A program made the translations under genes and the position numbers. Positions 33,283 through 44,900 of a stretch of 64,000 nt of DNA are shown piece after piece. The notes below the pieces were generated by a model. That model was not told the DNA's origin and searched no databases. It saw only the letters and a program-made list of their open reading frames with translations. Source of the stretch: Kappaphycus alvarezii (Eukaryota; Rhodophyta; Florideophyceae; Gigartinales; Solieriaceae); the NCBI GenBank assembly GCA_002205965.3, contig NADL03000041.1, positions 533,725 to 597,724 of the forward strand. The letters are read 5' to 3'. Positions within the stretch are counted from its first letter, which is position 1; every line of letters begins with the position of its first letter.

Positions 33283-33881
33283 TTGCACCTTTTGGTTGGT
33301 CTAAAGACTTGTAATTCCATAAAGCTGTTTACTGACGATCACTTCCACTATCTGTGCCTGCTTCTGCGGGGTTGCGCTAGACTCGGAATTAGCCCTGGTG
33401 CCGCGAGTTCCCAGGGCTCCATCGTCAGAGGTTTACCGTCAGGGAGGAGGTCAAGTGTGGAGAGGATCGAGGTTATTGAACCGACAACACCACCGCCGCC
33501 GACGCTCGCCCTCTCTGTCGCCCAGGAAGGATATAGGATCCCCCGCAGGTCAGTACCTCCACAGACGCCAATTAGGAAAATTCAACGACTCTTGGCCAAG
33601 AAAGCCAAAGCGCTTGCCGATCGAGTCGCGAAAAGGGAGCTGAAGGCGAAGAAGCGAGTTCCGCCGAGGCACAAGAGGTACTGCAAGACCTGCCAGATTA
33701 GCTGCAATAGTGCTAAGACATTCTACGATCACGTTCATTCTAAGGGTCATAGGACTAGAGTAGCGAACAGAAAGGAGACCCCTGGTGTACTGTTTGTGAT
33801 AGAGTGTTCGACTCCCACGAAGTTCTGAAACGCCACGAGAACGGGAAAGATCACTTGAAAGTAGTTTTGTCTCAGCAGTAA
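33283..33881 (+). CDS. Zinc-finger protein frame in the family C leader (two C2H2 fingers, JAZ/U1 type)
   Basis: An accessory frame between LTR and gag. The N-terminal half is Pro/Arg/Ser-rich, then Lys/Arg-rich (KKAKALADRVAKRELKAKK). Finger 1 is YCKTCQISCNSAKTFYDHV then HSKGH (Cys at 33682): C-x2-C-x12-H-x5-H. After one frame change in a CCCC run near 33780, finger 2 reads WCTVCDRVFDSHEVLKRHEN then GKDH (Cys at 33786), with the same spacing, ending LSQQ and TAA at 33879. Fingers of this spacing (zf-met/JAZ/U1 type) usually bind double-stranded RNA or RNA-DNA hybrids; that role here is inference. The exact 5' end is unknown: no good ATG is fixed, and splicing from the short exon in the primer-binding site is possible. 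Copia elements do not normally carry such a gene, so it may be a captured host gene or an older host gene overrun by the LTR. Confidence 0.65.
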
Positions 33882-34042
33882 AAGGGATCCTATACTTTGG
33901 TTAAAAGCGAGTGCTCGGCCTTTGCATTTAGCTTAGAGTTTCGTGTGCTGTGTTCTTATAGAGGTGGGCTTGCCATTGCAGGGACTATCGTCCCTGGCTT
34001 GGGATCTTCGAACAGAACATAAGCACCTCTAACCTATTTGCA

Positions 34043-34974
34043 ATGAGTGGCGGAGAAGATCAAGGAGGAGGGTCAATGAAGATAGAGAAGCTGACGGATA
34101 CGAATTTTTATGTGTGGAAGCAGAAAATTCAGCTACTTCTGGCACTGCGCGATGTAGAACAGTACATTACCGATGATAACGTCCCTGCTGATGAAAATTC
34201 TTCTACGTATAGGACTTGGAAGCAGGGAGATCGAAAAGCCAGAGCAATTATAGGGCTGTCTCTTTCTGATGACCATTTGGACCATGTAAGAGATGCTGTT
34301 ACTGCAAAGGTATGTGGGATGCTATTCTAGGGTGTTTGAGCGACATACGCTGCTGAACAAGTGTTGGCTGCTCGTAGAGAGTTTTACACTGTCAGTATGC
34401 TAGAAAATGAGAAGGTGCTTCCGTATATTGGACGTGTGAGACACCTGGCGGCTCGCTTGAAGTCTATGGGGGTCGTTATCGATGACAAAGAGATGGCTAT
34501 GGCAGTGCTTAACGGCCTTCCACCGCGTTTTCAGAGCCTCATTGTTGCTCTGGACGCTCTTGGATCTGAAGACAATCCTTTGGAGTGGAGTATGTCAAAA
34601 GTCGTCTACTTCAAGAGGAACAACGAGCTTCGATGAAGTCGTCCAGGCGACGAGACTTTCAAGTGCCGCCCTTATTGGGAACGTTTTCGAAGGGCGGCGC
34701 CAGTCTTCCTTGACGTGCACTAAATTGTGGTCACACCGGACACACCGACTCCCGTTGCTGGGGAAAGGATGTCAATGGAAAGCGACCTTCTCCACCCGAA
34801 CGATTCCAGCGGAGGCAATACAGAAGCCAACGGCAATGATCGCTCAAGAAAAAGATGGCTCGGAAGTGAATGAGGTGGAGTACATTTGTCTGGTGAACAA
34901 AGCGGATAAGTCTAACGTTAAAATAACCTCTAACACCTGGCTTATAGATTCCGGGTGCTCCGCGCACATGACGT
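34043..34974 (+). pseudogene. Family C gag and start of protease, frame-broken
   Basis: The ATG at 34043 gives MSGGEDQGGGSMKIEKLTD, followed by NFYVWKQKIQLLLALRDVEQY, the same capsid N-terminus as family A. UBN2 continues after frame changes near 34310 and 34350 (AVLNGLPPRFQSLIVALDAL, about 34503). A CCHC knuckle reads in a shifted frame at about 34719-34760 (NCGHTGHTDSRCWG). Protease WLIDSGCSAHMTFDRSLF begins at about 34940 and has the canonical D-S-G. A frameshift near 35040 separates it from the pol frame. Confidence 0.8.
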
Positions 34975-37900
34975 TTGACAGAAGCCTCTTTACAGACTAC
35001 CGTGAGGTCTCGAACAGCCGCGTTGAGATGGGAACCAAGGCTTTGTGCGATTGTGGCTGGAGTCGGAAACGTTCATTTGATGCTATCAGTAAACGGCATT
35101 GAAAAATCCTGTAAGCTCACCAATGTGCTACACGTTCCCAGTTTTGCCTTTTCTCTAATTTCAGTACGCCAGATGGTCGACAATGGACTTGATGTTCAGT
35201 TTGTTCGTGACAAGTGTACTGTAAAGAAAAATGACTGTACTGTGGCAACCGCGACAAGTGAAGGAGAGCTCTACGTGCTTGATACGTGTGATATGACTCA
35301 TTCGGCACACAAAGCCTCCTTGAAGACGTGGCACGAAAGACTTGCGCACGTTCATACTCAAGGAATCTTGTCTATGTCTCGCAAGAACGTGGTAAGTGGA
35401 CTTCATCTTTCTTCTTCAAATGATACCAAAGATATTGGCTCATCTTCTGACTGTGATTCCGTGAAATGCGATGCTTGTGTGGTAGGAAAAGCAACTCGTG
35501 CTGTAATTCCCAAACATCGCTCAGGAGGTAGGGCAAAGCAGCTGCTAGACTTAGTCCATTCGGACGTCTGTGGCCCACTCCAAACACAGTCATTAGGTGG
35601 TGCGAGATACTTTGTCACATTCATCGATGATTACTCCAACTGGAGCGTTGTCTATCCGATGAAAAGTAAAGATGAAACTTTCGAGTTCTATAAGAAGTTT
35701 GCCAATTATGCCCTTACCCATACCGGTCAGCGAGTGAAAGTGTTTCGTTCAGATCGTGGAGGGGAGTATCTTTCCTCGCAGTTCCAATCCTTCTTATCTT
35801 CACAAGGAACGGTTCATCAAACGACCGCCGCGTACACGCCTGAACAAAATGGCGTCGCAGAACGGTTCAACCGTACATTGATAGATCTGGTTCGGTCTAT
35901 GCTGTCCCACATGCAGGTTCCAAAGTCATTTTGGGCTGAAGCCCTAGACAATGCCGTGTATGTGCGGAATCGTGTAACAAACAGAGCCCTGGGAAGTTCC
36001 ATTACGCCTCATCACTTGTGGATGAAGGATAAACCAGATGTGTCTCACTTGAGGGTATTTGGCTGCCAATGCTGGTACAAACTGCATGCCCATGAGGTGC
36101 AGAAACTTGATGAACGTGCAGTGAAAGGAATGTTTCTTGGATACCCAGCCGGAACGAAGGCCTACAAGGTATGGGATGACGAACTGAATCGCGTAGTTAT
36201 CTCACGAAATGTGCAGTTTGATGAGTCCAGGCGAGGGCCTTGTTCGGTTGACGACAGTATATCGCATCAAAATGACGAGAATTTTGAGCCAGAGGATGTG
36301 GGCGTTGCTGACGAAACTGACCCCGATACTTTAATGGCAAATATCGGTGAAAATGGAGACTCTGAGTCATCGAGAGGTCAAAATGAGCCCGTTCTAAATC
36401 CAAATATGAACCCAGAGCCCCCGGATGCGAGCTCGGAACCAGAACATACGGGTGGTGCAGACGGAGATGGATCTAGCAATGTACCACTTCGCAGATCAGG
36501 TCGATCACGCCGCCCACCAAGACAATGGTGGAAGGGCCTCTTAGGAACTAATATACTCAGCACGTCTAATGAGGATGTTCCGGTACCAGACTCGTTCAAG
36601 GAAGCGATGAGTGGGACGCAACCAGATTTCTGGCAGAAAGCAGTTGACAAAGAGTTAAAATCACAACGCAAAAACCAGACTTGGACGCTGGTTCCGCGCT
36701 CACAGGCCTCTAACATCCTCACATCGCGCTGGGTTTTCACCGTTAAAGATATTCCAGATGATCAGGGCCACCTCATTCAGCAAGGAAAGGGTCGCCTAGT
36801 CGTAAGAGGTTTCCAGCAGATTGAAGGAGTTGATTACTCAGAGACTTTCGCCCCGGTAATCAAATTCACGACAATTCGATTGCTACTGGCTATGGTTGCG
36901 CAATTTGACTTAGAGCTTCACCAAATGGACGTAGTCACCGCGTTTCTAAATGGAGAATTAGAGGAGGATATTTACATGGAACAACCCGAAGGATGCATCG
37001 ACCCTTCCAAACCAAACCATGTTTGCAAACTCCTCAAGGCTATTTATGGCCTTAAACAAGCGAGTCGTCAATGGCACAAAAAGATTGACGACTTCTTGAT
37101 TAATGGGCTTGGGTTTAAGACCACGAGAAGTGACGCTTGCTTGTACACAAACATATCGAATGACAGCATAATGCTCATTGCCCTTTATGTGGATGACTTG
37201 CTGCTCGCCGGTAGTGATCTAACCGCCGTAGCCTGGATGAAAGCGGAATTAAATAAAAGGTTTGAGATGAAAGACCTGGGAGAGGCGAAAAAGTGCATAG
37301 GGCTTGAAATTAGTAGGAAAAGGTCGTCCAAGCTAGTCTGTATATCGCAGAAAGCGTATGCCGAATCCGTACTGAAACGTTTTGGAATGGTCAGCTGTAA
37401 TTCCGTGAGTACACCAATGGAACAGGGATTCCATCCCGAGTCTTCGACAAGCCCGTACTGCGATGTCCCGTATCGACAGATCATCGGCTGTCTGATGTTC
37501 CTGATGGTTGGTTCTCGTCCAGATTTAGCATACGCCGTTGGCAAATTGTCTCAACACTGTGAGAAGCCTCGCGAGGACCACTGGCAGGCTGCGAAAAGGG
37601 TTTTGAGGTTCATCAAAGGAACACTCTCAACTGGTGTTATCCTAAACGGAAATCTCTCAGTGGAGTACCTCGAAGGCTTTAGTGATGCGGACTGGGGTGG
37701 CTGCTTGAGTTCAAGAAAGTCCACCAGCGGCTATGTATTCAAGCTTTGTGGAGGAGCCGTCAGCTGGTCGTCGAGGAAGCAAACGGTTGTTGCAAAGTCT
37801 ACCTGCGAAGCAGAGTACATCGCGCTTTGTGATGCCTGCAAAGAAGCCGCCTGGCTAAGATGCCTCCTGACAGATGCATTGGGAAAATCAGAAGATGGTA

Positions 37901-38148
37901 CTGTTACTATCGGTTGCGATAATACAGGAACTATATCCTTTGCAGGCAACGAGGGGGTCAACCGGCGTAACAAGCATATCGATATCTCATACCACTTTGT
38001 CAGAGATGCTATCCATCGCAATATTGTTTCCCTCTTCCATGTACCGTCTTCCGAAATGCCAGCAGATATACTAACGAAGCCTCTTGGACGACTTTCGTTC
38101 AATAAATGTGTGAGGTTTCTGGGACTTGGGGATCTGCGCGATGCTTAG
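34975..38148 (+). CDS. Family C pol: protease end, integrase, RT, RNase H (1057 codons open)
   Basis: The first ~20 codons are the wrong frame over the protease; true homology begins around 35040. GAG-pre-integrase WHERLAHVHTQGILSM lies at about residue 119 and the HHCC cysteines CDACVVGKA near 164. The integrase core has LVHSDVCGP (~193), RSDRGGEY (~260) and PEQNGVAERFNRT (~290): an intact D,D,E triad. The C-terminal integrase region is LRVFGCQCWYKL. An acidic linker leads to RT with RWVFTVKD, QMDVVTAFLNGEL (~650), YGLKQASRQWH and LYVDDLLLAG (~737). RNase H has FSDADWGGCLSSRKSTSG (~903), CEAEYIAL and GCDNTG, ending KPLGRLSFNKC before the TAG. All catalytic residues of integrase, RT and RNase H are present, so this is the most intact element in the window; only the gag/protease junction and leader are broken as written. 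Confidence 0.92.
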   Translation: MTEASLQTTVRSRTAALRWEPRLCAIVAGVGNVHLMLSVNGIEKSCKLTNVLHVPSFAFSLISVRQMVDNGLDVQFVRDKCTVKKNDCTVATATSEGELYVLDTCDMTHSAHKASLKTWHERLAHVHTQGILSMSRKNVVSGLHLSSSNDTKDIGSSSDCDSVKCDACVVGKATRAVIPKHRSGGRAKQLLDLVHSDVCGPLQTQSLGGARYFVTFIDDYSNWSVVYPMKSKDETFEFYKKFANYALTHTGQRVKVFRSDRGGEYLSSQFQSFLSSQGTVHQTTAAYTPEQNGVAERFNRTLIDLVRSMLSHMQVPKSFWAEALDNAVYVRNRVTNRALGSSITPHHLWMKDKPDVSHLRVFGCQCWYKLHAHEVQKLDERAVKGMFLGYPAGTKAYKVWDDELNRVVISRNVQFDESRRGPCSVDDSISHQNDENFEPEDVGVADETDPDTLMANIGENGDSESSRGQNEPVLNPNMNPEPPDASSEPEHTGGADGDGSSNVPLRRSGRSRRPPRQWWKGLLGTNILSTSNEDVPVPDSFKEAMSGTQPDFWQKAVDKELKSQRKNQTWTLVPRSQASNILTSRWVFTVKDIPDDQGHLIQQGKGRLVVRGFQQIEGVDYSETFAPVIKFTTIRLLLAMVAQFDLELHQMDVVTAFLNGELEEDIYMEQPEGCIDPSKPNHVCKLLKAIYGLKQASRQWHKKIDDFLINGLGFKTTRSDACLYTNISNDSIMLIALYVDDLLLAGSDLTAVAWMKAELNKRFEMKDLGEAKKCIGLEISRKRSSKLVCISQKAYAESVLKRFGMVSCNSVSTPMEQGFHPESSTSPYCDVPYRQIIGCLMFLMVGSRPDLAYAVGKLSQHCEKPREDHWQAAKRVLRFIKGTLSTGVILNGNLSVEYLEGFSDADWGGCLSSRKSTSGYVFKLCGGAVSWSSRKQTVVAKSTCEAEYIALCDACKEAAWLRCLLTDALGKSEDGTVTIGCDNTGTISFAGNEGVNRRNKHIDISYHFVRDAIHRNIVSLFHVPSSEMPADILTKPLGRLSFNKCVRFLGLGDLRDA

Positions 38149-38151
38149 GGC

Positions 38152-38168
38152 ATGTGATCGAGGGGGGG
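38152..38168 (+). promoter_or_regulatory. Polypurine tract of family C
   Basis: ATGTGATCGAGGGGGGG directly precedes TGTTGGTG of the 3' LTR and matches the family A tract. Confidence 0.75.
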
Positions 38169-39565
38169 TGTTGGTGATTTCGTGAGACGATCACACGCCC
38201 ATCGCACTGACTAGACGTCTCGCACGGAGGTTGGGAAGCTGTATATGTGTACACGTGGACACATGTGGTTCTGAAGGGAAATATATGCCAAATTTACCCG
38301 AAAAGCAAAGTTGCCGGGGACGAAAGGCCATTTTCAGGGGGTCGACGAAAAATGCAAATTTTGCATAATTGTTGACAAGTGGAACTTGGCCCATAATGCC
38401 TAGGCTAAGAATTGCCTGCTTTAATCCTATTCGCTGACAGGGACAATACTGCAATTCTATTGGCCCAGGATGTACACGTGTCAGGTGTTGTAGAGGTTCC
38501 TTGGCTGGTTTTAGTTGTTCAAAGGCAGTATGGGATATAACGGTTATTTATGAGCTATTTTAGAGGTCAAAATGTTGTTTAGGGGGTCCCTTTACGTAGG
38601 GAAATGTGCTGTAAGGGTGTGAGGAATGTAGTGTACGGGAGCTGTGCTGAATAAGACATATACACGTGTACAGGTTGGCATTGGTGTATGCGATGTACAC
38701 GTGGTACAGCTAAGAGAAGAAACCTTTTTGTGCAGTGTTGTACACGTACTGTACTAGTTGCCAAATAGGAACTGTACTTCGCACTGTACATCGTAATATG
38801 CCAAGTACTGTACTCCTTACTATACCTGAGTTTGTACAGTAGGAATCAATTATGGCAATATTGTCATGACTGCTAGAAAGAGGTATTTGATTTTATATTA
38901 TGTATGAGGATTCTAGTTATGATTAAGGGTTTTATCCAGCTGCATCCAAAAATCAGTTATGTGATTCCATCATATGTATGAGGTTTCTAGTTATGATTGG
39001 TTTTACAACTGCATCCAAAAATCAGTTATGTGATTCCATCATACGTATGTGGTTTCTAGTTATGATTTGGTTTTACACTGCATCCAAAAATCAGTTATGT
39101 GATTCCATCATACGTATGTGGTTCGTAATTATGATGGATTGGACACTGCATCCAAAAATCAGTTATGTGATTCCATCATATGTATGAGGTTCGTAATTAT
39201 GATGAAGATTGGACCGACTGCATCCAAAAATCAGTTATGTGATTCTATTTTACGTATGACGGATTGAGTCCGTTATTTTGGCACAAGGGAATTCGTTTCC
39301 GGTAAGTCTGCAAAATAAGGTACTGTATTGATGTGTGTATTGGGCCAACCTATTTACACAAATTTGTCAACTTTGGAAGCAGTTCCAAATTTGCCCCTAA
39401 TGACTGTTATCACCGGGCCAAGATCTTGAAATCCGCTCAAATGGCTCAGTTTGTGGGATTCTGTTAGTGGACGCAGTGAGTTAGAAAGTAGTTGTAGGTT
39501 GTACTTAAGGCCAGGATTTTAGAGTTCCGAGTAAATTCTGGGTAGCCAAGCCCGCAAGTTCATCC
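38169..39565 (+). repeat. 3' LTR of family C, longer than the 5' LTR and cut at its end
   Basis: It begins like the 5' LTR. About 480 extra bp (38420-38900) follow AGAATTGCCTGC and contain several TACACGTG / GTACACGTG words and GTACTGTAC words. The five-copy minisatellite then follows (about 38905-39265). Similarity to the 5' LTR fades after AAATTCTGGGTAGCC (about 39546), so the terminal ~45 bp with CATCATCA are lost or altered. Confidence 0.82.
38905..39265 (+). repeat. Minisatellite inside the 3' LTR of family C
   Basis: Five ~70-bp copies of the same unit as in the 5' LTR, with cores near 38942, 39010, 39079, 39148 and 39220. Confidence 0.85.
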
Positions 39566-39603
39566 GTCCAGCAAAGTCCTTCACCCTCTCCGATTCCCAT
39601 TAG
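39566..39603. other. Short filler between family C and the array
   Basis: Thirty-eight bases of unassigned sequence between the recognisable 3' LTR and the first array base. It could be a decayed LTR end or a junction insertion. Confidence 0.3.
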
Positions 39604-41920
39604 TGTTGCTTGGAAGTGCGCGAGTTGTAACTCTGTTTCGAATGTATACAGCAGTCGCCAGAGCTTCTGCCCAGAACTGTTTTGGCAGACTCTTTGCATG
39701 TAGCATTGACCGAACCAGATCCATCAGAGTTCGGTTCAGCCGCTCTGAAACACCATTCTGTTCAGGTGGCTCCACTGCACTAAGCTCATGTTTTGTTCCC
39801 ACGCAGCAAGATAGCCCTTGAATGCAGTGGACATATATTCTCCACCTCGATCTGAACGAAAGATACCAATGCGGCGCCCAGTATGGGCTTCGCTACGAGC
39901 TTGGAACAGTTTATATTTATCAAAGACCTCTGATTTTCGCTGCATCATGTAGACGGTAACCCAGGAGGAGTGATCGTCCGTGAAGTCACAAAGTAGCGTG
40001 CCCCTCCAACTGAAGAAACCTCCATGGGTCCACAAACGTCACTGTGAACAAGGTCTAGTATCGCTTCAGCTCTACCACTCGTACGTTTCTTCGGCACTGC
40101 AGAACGATGAGCCTTTCCTTGAACGCATGGTGTGCATACTTCAGATGCACTCGAGCCACTGATCTGCACGCCGTCTACAACATTGTTCCGTACCATGGAT
40201 GCAATGCCTCTTTGCTTACATGAGCCATTCTCTCGTGCCATGTTGAGAGTGTGGTGACTTTCGCAGAGTACAAGGTATCATTTGGTATCTTCTGGACTAT
40301 GTCGATGGCATAAAGAAGGCTATCGCACAGCATTTTTCCAGTTGCCACAACTTTCCCATTCTTAGTCATCTGCATAGATTTGTTCTCAAATACAGTTTTG
40401 ATCCCTTCTATGTCCGCTTTGCCTACAGGAATGAGAGAGTATTCGAAAGTAGGAACGTGGACAGCATCTCGCAGAATGCACCGCTTTCGACAACCATCCA
40501 CTAGTAGGGTCAGCTCCACGTCACCTCGTTCAGCAATCTTAGCCCGGGCTTTAGTTCCCATTTCGACTGAAGCTGCAGAGAATTCGTATAACTCGTGAAA
40601 ACACTCCTATCGTATGTCATATGGGAAGTACATGCCGAATCCGCGTACCAGGAGGAAGTTCCGGCCGAAATTCCGGCATGTTTCATTCGTGACATTAGGC
40701 AACCGATTTCATTCTCATCTATGTTGTCCTCACTATCAACTGGAGGATGGGAATAAGTCGAATCAAATACATTTGCACCTACGAACGCCTGCTGATCTCT
40801 TTCGGCGATTCTTTTCGTTTCGATGACTACTAGGAGCTCTGCCACTACGAGACCCAGGTGCACGATAGCCCCTCGGAGCTTCCGGGCGCTTACGGCACAT
40901 TTTTGCCCCAGCATCTGTCAGCCGTATGACCGGAATGACCGCAGATCGTACAGTGCAGCTGTTTAGCATTATTTCCGTAGTCATTCGGACGGGCACTGGA
41001 TATGAGCGCCGCATTGGATTTTGTACCTTTTGACTCTCTCATTTGCGCACGCTCCTCTCCCTGCAACAACCGGCTCTTCACAAATTCCAAAGTAAACACC
41101 CTGTTCTCATTTCCGAGCGATCCAAGGCAACTATGAGAGCGTCGAACCGAGGTGGCAATCCATTAAGCACATCCATGGCTATCTCTCTGTCATCGGTAGT
41201 CACATCCATGGATTTCAGGGTCGCTGCTAGCTGCGTCACACGGTTAACATACTGCAAACTCTCTCGTTACCTTCCGTAGCCGCCGTGTAAAACCGGCGTC
41301 GAGCCGCACGCTTATTACGGAGTGTGTGCCTTTCAAACGTGTTGAGAATAATAGTCCACCTCCTTTGCAGTTGCCGCAGTGCGCACATGCTCAAGGTGCT
41401 CATCAGAGAGGGACAACCCGATGAGCACCCGTGCTTTGCGGTCGGCCGAGTCCATGATCTGAAAGCCCCATCATCGGATTCTTCAGGCGGGTCATCCACA
41501 ATATAGTCATCAAGCTCCCGGAGGGCGAGAAGAAGCTGCACCTTCTGCTTCCAAACATGGAAATTATTGTTGGTGAGCTTTTCAATTCGAACTCCGCTCC
41601 GCGGTCGTCCACGACTACGTTCTTATCCAAGACCCTTTGTATCTGAAACCTCTATTACCACGTATGCAGTGAGTTGCAAAGTCCTCTGTTCGGGTATCCA
41701 AGCCGGCGACCGATAGTCGCTTGTCGCGGCAAGGCTTTCCCGATAAGAAGTTTGCAGCGTTTACTCAAGGACACGTGGTTTTAATTTCAACTCTTTACCT
41801 CTTTAGTTTTCCTCCTCTTTACCTATTACCACCTTCTTTATTTGTGCCTTAGGGCGCTACCCCTGTATATCGGCCAGTGCTGGTCTTTCAACTTTGAGCA
41901 CGACCCGTGTGCCACGAGTA
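39604..41920 (-). repeat. Array unit 1 (partial, most altered)
   Basis: It contains gag-protease-integrase up to the integrase helix ending ALPSN at 39604; the end of integrase and the RT piece are missing. More indels than in other units occur, for example near 40245, 40590, 40800, 40890, 41290 and 41595, so no long frame survives. The gag start equivalent is at 41630. Confidence 0.85.
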
Positions 41921-44900
41921 TAATCTCCCCTTTCACCTGCTGGAAACACGAGCGACAGGACGTGCCTTCGATTTTCGAGAAAAGCCACCGTTGGAGTCCT
42001 GGCATCTGTTATTGCAAACACCCATTTTGGAGTCAGAATATTTGAGGCCTCCAAACGTGGGACTAACTTCCATGTTTGTTCCGAATGATCGAGTCTCGCT
42101 CGGACTCGATGGCAGACTTCCAAAAATCTGCGTCCGGGCCTGTCGCCGCGTGTCGGTACGAGATGTTGACAACATTTGTGACGAGAGCCGTGTCATTAGG
42201 TGTCAAGGATATATTGGACCTCCACCAAGCATTTGGGGCCCTTCGAATCCTTCCAGATCTCCGTGGAGCTACAGTTAAATCAGGGGGCTCAGGGATTTCG
42301 TTATCTGTACCAACGTTTTCGGCGACCTTCGGGTCGTCTCTAGCATTAGCCTGGTCATCGCTTTGTCCCTGAATATCTTGTCTCGAAGCTGTAGCCATCT
42401 CGGCTGTGTCCAGTGTAGGAAGCCGGACTTGATCATCCTGTTCAGCGCCGGACCTACAAGATCCTCATCAGAGCTAATTTCAAGACGCTCATCTGATTCG
42501 TTTTCATTTATTTCGGAGTGGCAGGTTTCGCTCTCACTGAATCTGACATCTCTGGAAACAACTACCTCGTGTAATTCAGGATCCCACAGTTTCTAAGCTT
42601 TGCTGGCTTCCGCATATCCAAGCATAATTGCTGCCCGTGCTCGGTAGTCGAGCTTACTCAACTGGCTTGCCCGGATGGTGTACCAACATTTACTTCCGGA
42701 CGTACAAAGGTGCGACAAATTGGGCTTGCGCCCGTACCAGATATGATGCGGGGTCGTGTTGCTTGGAAGTGCGCGAGTTGTAACTCTGTTTCGAATGTAT
42801 ACAGCAGTCGCCAGAGCTTCTGCCCAGAACTGTTTTGGCAGACTCTTTGCATGTAGCATTGACCGAACCAGATCCATCAGAGTTCGGTTCAGCCGCTCTG
42901 AAACACCATTCTGTTCAGGTGGCTCCACTGCACTAAGCTCATGTTTTGTTCCGCACGCAGCAAGATAGCCCTTGAATGCAGTGGACATATATTCTCCACC
43001 TCGATCTGAACGAAAGATACCAATGCGGCGCCCAGTATGGGCTTCGCTACGAGCTTGGAACAGTTTTATATTTATCAAAAGACCTCTGATTTTCGCTGCA
43101 TCATGTAGACGGTAACCCAGGAGGAGTGATCGTCCGTGAAGTCACAAGTAGCGTGCCCCTCCAACTGAAAACCTCCATGGGTCCACAACGTCACTGTGAA
43201 CAAGGTCTGTATCGCTTCAGCTCTACCACTCGTACGTTTCTTCGGCACTGCAGAACGATGAGCCTTTCCTTGAACGCATGGTGTGCATACTTCAGATGCA
43301 CTCGAGCCACTGATCTGCACGCCGTCTACAACATTGTTCCGTACCATGGATGCAATGCCTCTTTGCTTACATGAGCCATTCTCTCGTGCCATGTTGAGAG
43401 TGTGGTGACTTTCGCAGAGTACAAGGTATCATTTGGTATCTTCTGGACTATGTCGATGGCATAAAGAAGGCTATCGCACAGCATTTTTCCAGTTGCCACA
43501 ACTTTCCCATTCTTAGTCATCTGCATAGATTTGTTCTCAAATACAGTTTTGATCCCTTCTATGTCCGCTTTGCCTACAGGAATGAGAGAGTATTCGAAAG
43601 TAGGAACGTGGACAGCATCTCGCAGAATGCACCGCTTTCGACAACCATCCACTAGTAGGGTCAGCTCCACGTCACCTCGTTCAGCAATCTTAGCCCGGGC
43701 TTTAGTTCCCATTTCGACTGAAGCTGCAGAGAATTCGGTATAACTCGTGAAAACACTCCTATCGTATGTCATATGGGAAGTACATGCCGAATCCGCGTAC
43801 CAGGAGGAAGTTCCGGCCGAAATTCCGGCATGTTTCATTCGTGACATTAGGCAACCGATTTCATTCTCATCTATGTTGTCCTCACTATCAACTGGAGGAT
43901 GGGAATAAGTCGAATCAAATACATTTGCACCTACGAACGCCTGCTGATCTCTTCTCGGGCGATTCTTTTCGTTTCGATGACTACTAGGAGCTCTGCCACT
44001 ACGAGACCCAGGTGCACGATAGCCCCTCGGAGCTTCCGGGCGCTTACCGGTCACATTTTTGCCCCAGCATCTGTCAGCCGTATGACCGGAATGACCGCAG
44101 ATCGTACAGTGCAGCTGTTTAGCATTATTTCCGTAGTCATTCGGACGGGCACTGGATATGAGCGCCGCATTGGATTTTGTACCTTTTGACTCTCTCATTT
44201 GCGCACGCTCCTCTCCCTGCAACAACCGGCTCTTCACAAATTCCAAAGTAAACACCCTGTTCTCATTTCCGAGCGCATCCAAGGCAACGATGAGAGCGTC
44301 GAACCGAGGTGGCAATCCATTAAGCACATCCATGGCTATCTCTCTGTCATCGGTAGTCACATCCATGGATTTCAGGGTCGCTGCTAGCTGCGTCACACGG
44401 TTAACATACTGCAAAACTCTCTCGTTACCTTCCGTAGCCGCCGTGTAAAACCGGCGTCGAGCCGCACGCTTATTACGGAGTGTGTGCCTTTCAAACGTGT
44501 TGAGAATAATAGTCCACACCTCCTTTGCAGTTGCCGCAGTGCGCACATGCTCAAGGTGCTCATCAGAGAGGGACAACCCGATGAGCACCCGTGCTTTGCG
44601 GTCGGCCCGAGTCCATGATCTGAAAGCCCCATCATCGGATTCTTCAGGCGGGTCATCCACAATATAGTCATCAAGCTCCCGGAGGGCGAGAAGAAGCTGC
44701 ACCTTCTGCTTCCAAACATGGAAATTATTGTTGGTGAGCTTTTCAATTCGAACTCCGCCTCCGCGGTCGTCCACGACTACGTTCTTATCCAAGACCCTTT
44801 GTATCTGAAACCTCTATTACCACGTATGCAGTGAGTATGCAAAGTCCTCTGTTCGGGTATCCCAAGCCGGCGACCGATAGTCGCTTGTCGCGGCAAGGCT

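Larger units (their letters stand above)
32156..39565 (+). mobile_element. Copia-type retrotransposon family C, near-complete, with extra zinc-finger frame
   Basis: 5' LTR (32156-33118), primer-binding site (33119-33131), leader with a zinc-finger reading frame (about 33283-33881), gag (34043 onward), pol with one open frame of 1057 codons (34975-38148), polypurine tract and 3' LTR (38169 to about 39565, end lost). It interrupts copy A2 after VVVSR on the left. On the right it meets the minus-strand array, not the rest of A2, so the flanks are not a simple insertion pair. Confidence 0.88.

Noticed and set aside
43531-43743. Plus-strand frames of 60-130 codons repeated in each array unit
   Set aside because: They are antisense to gag-protease-integrase, recur only because the unit repeats, and show no domain.
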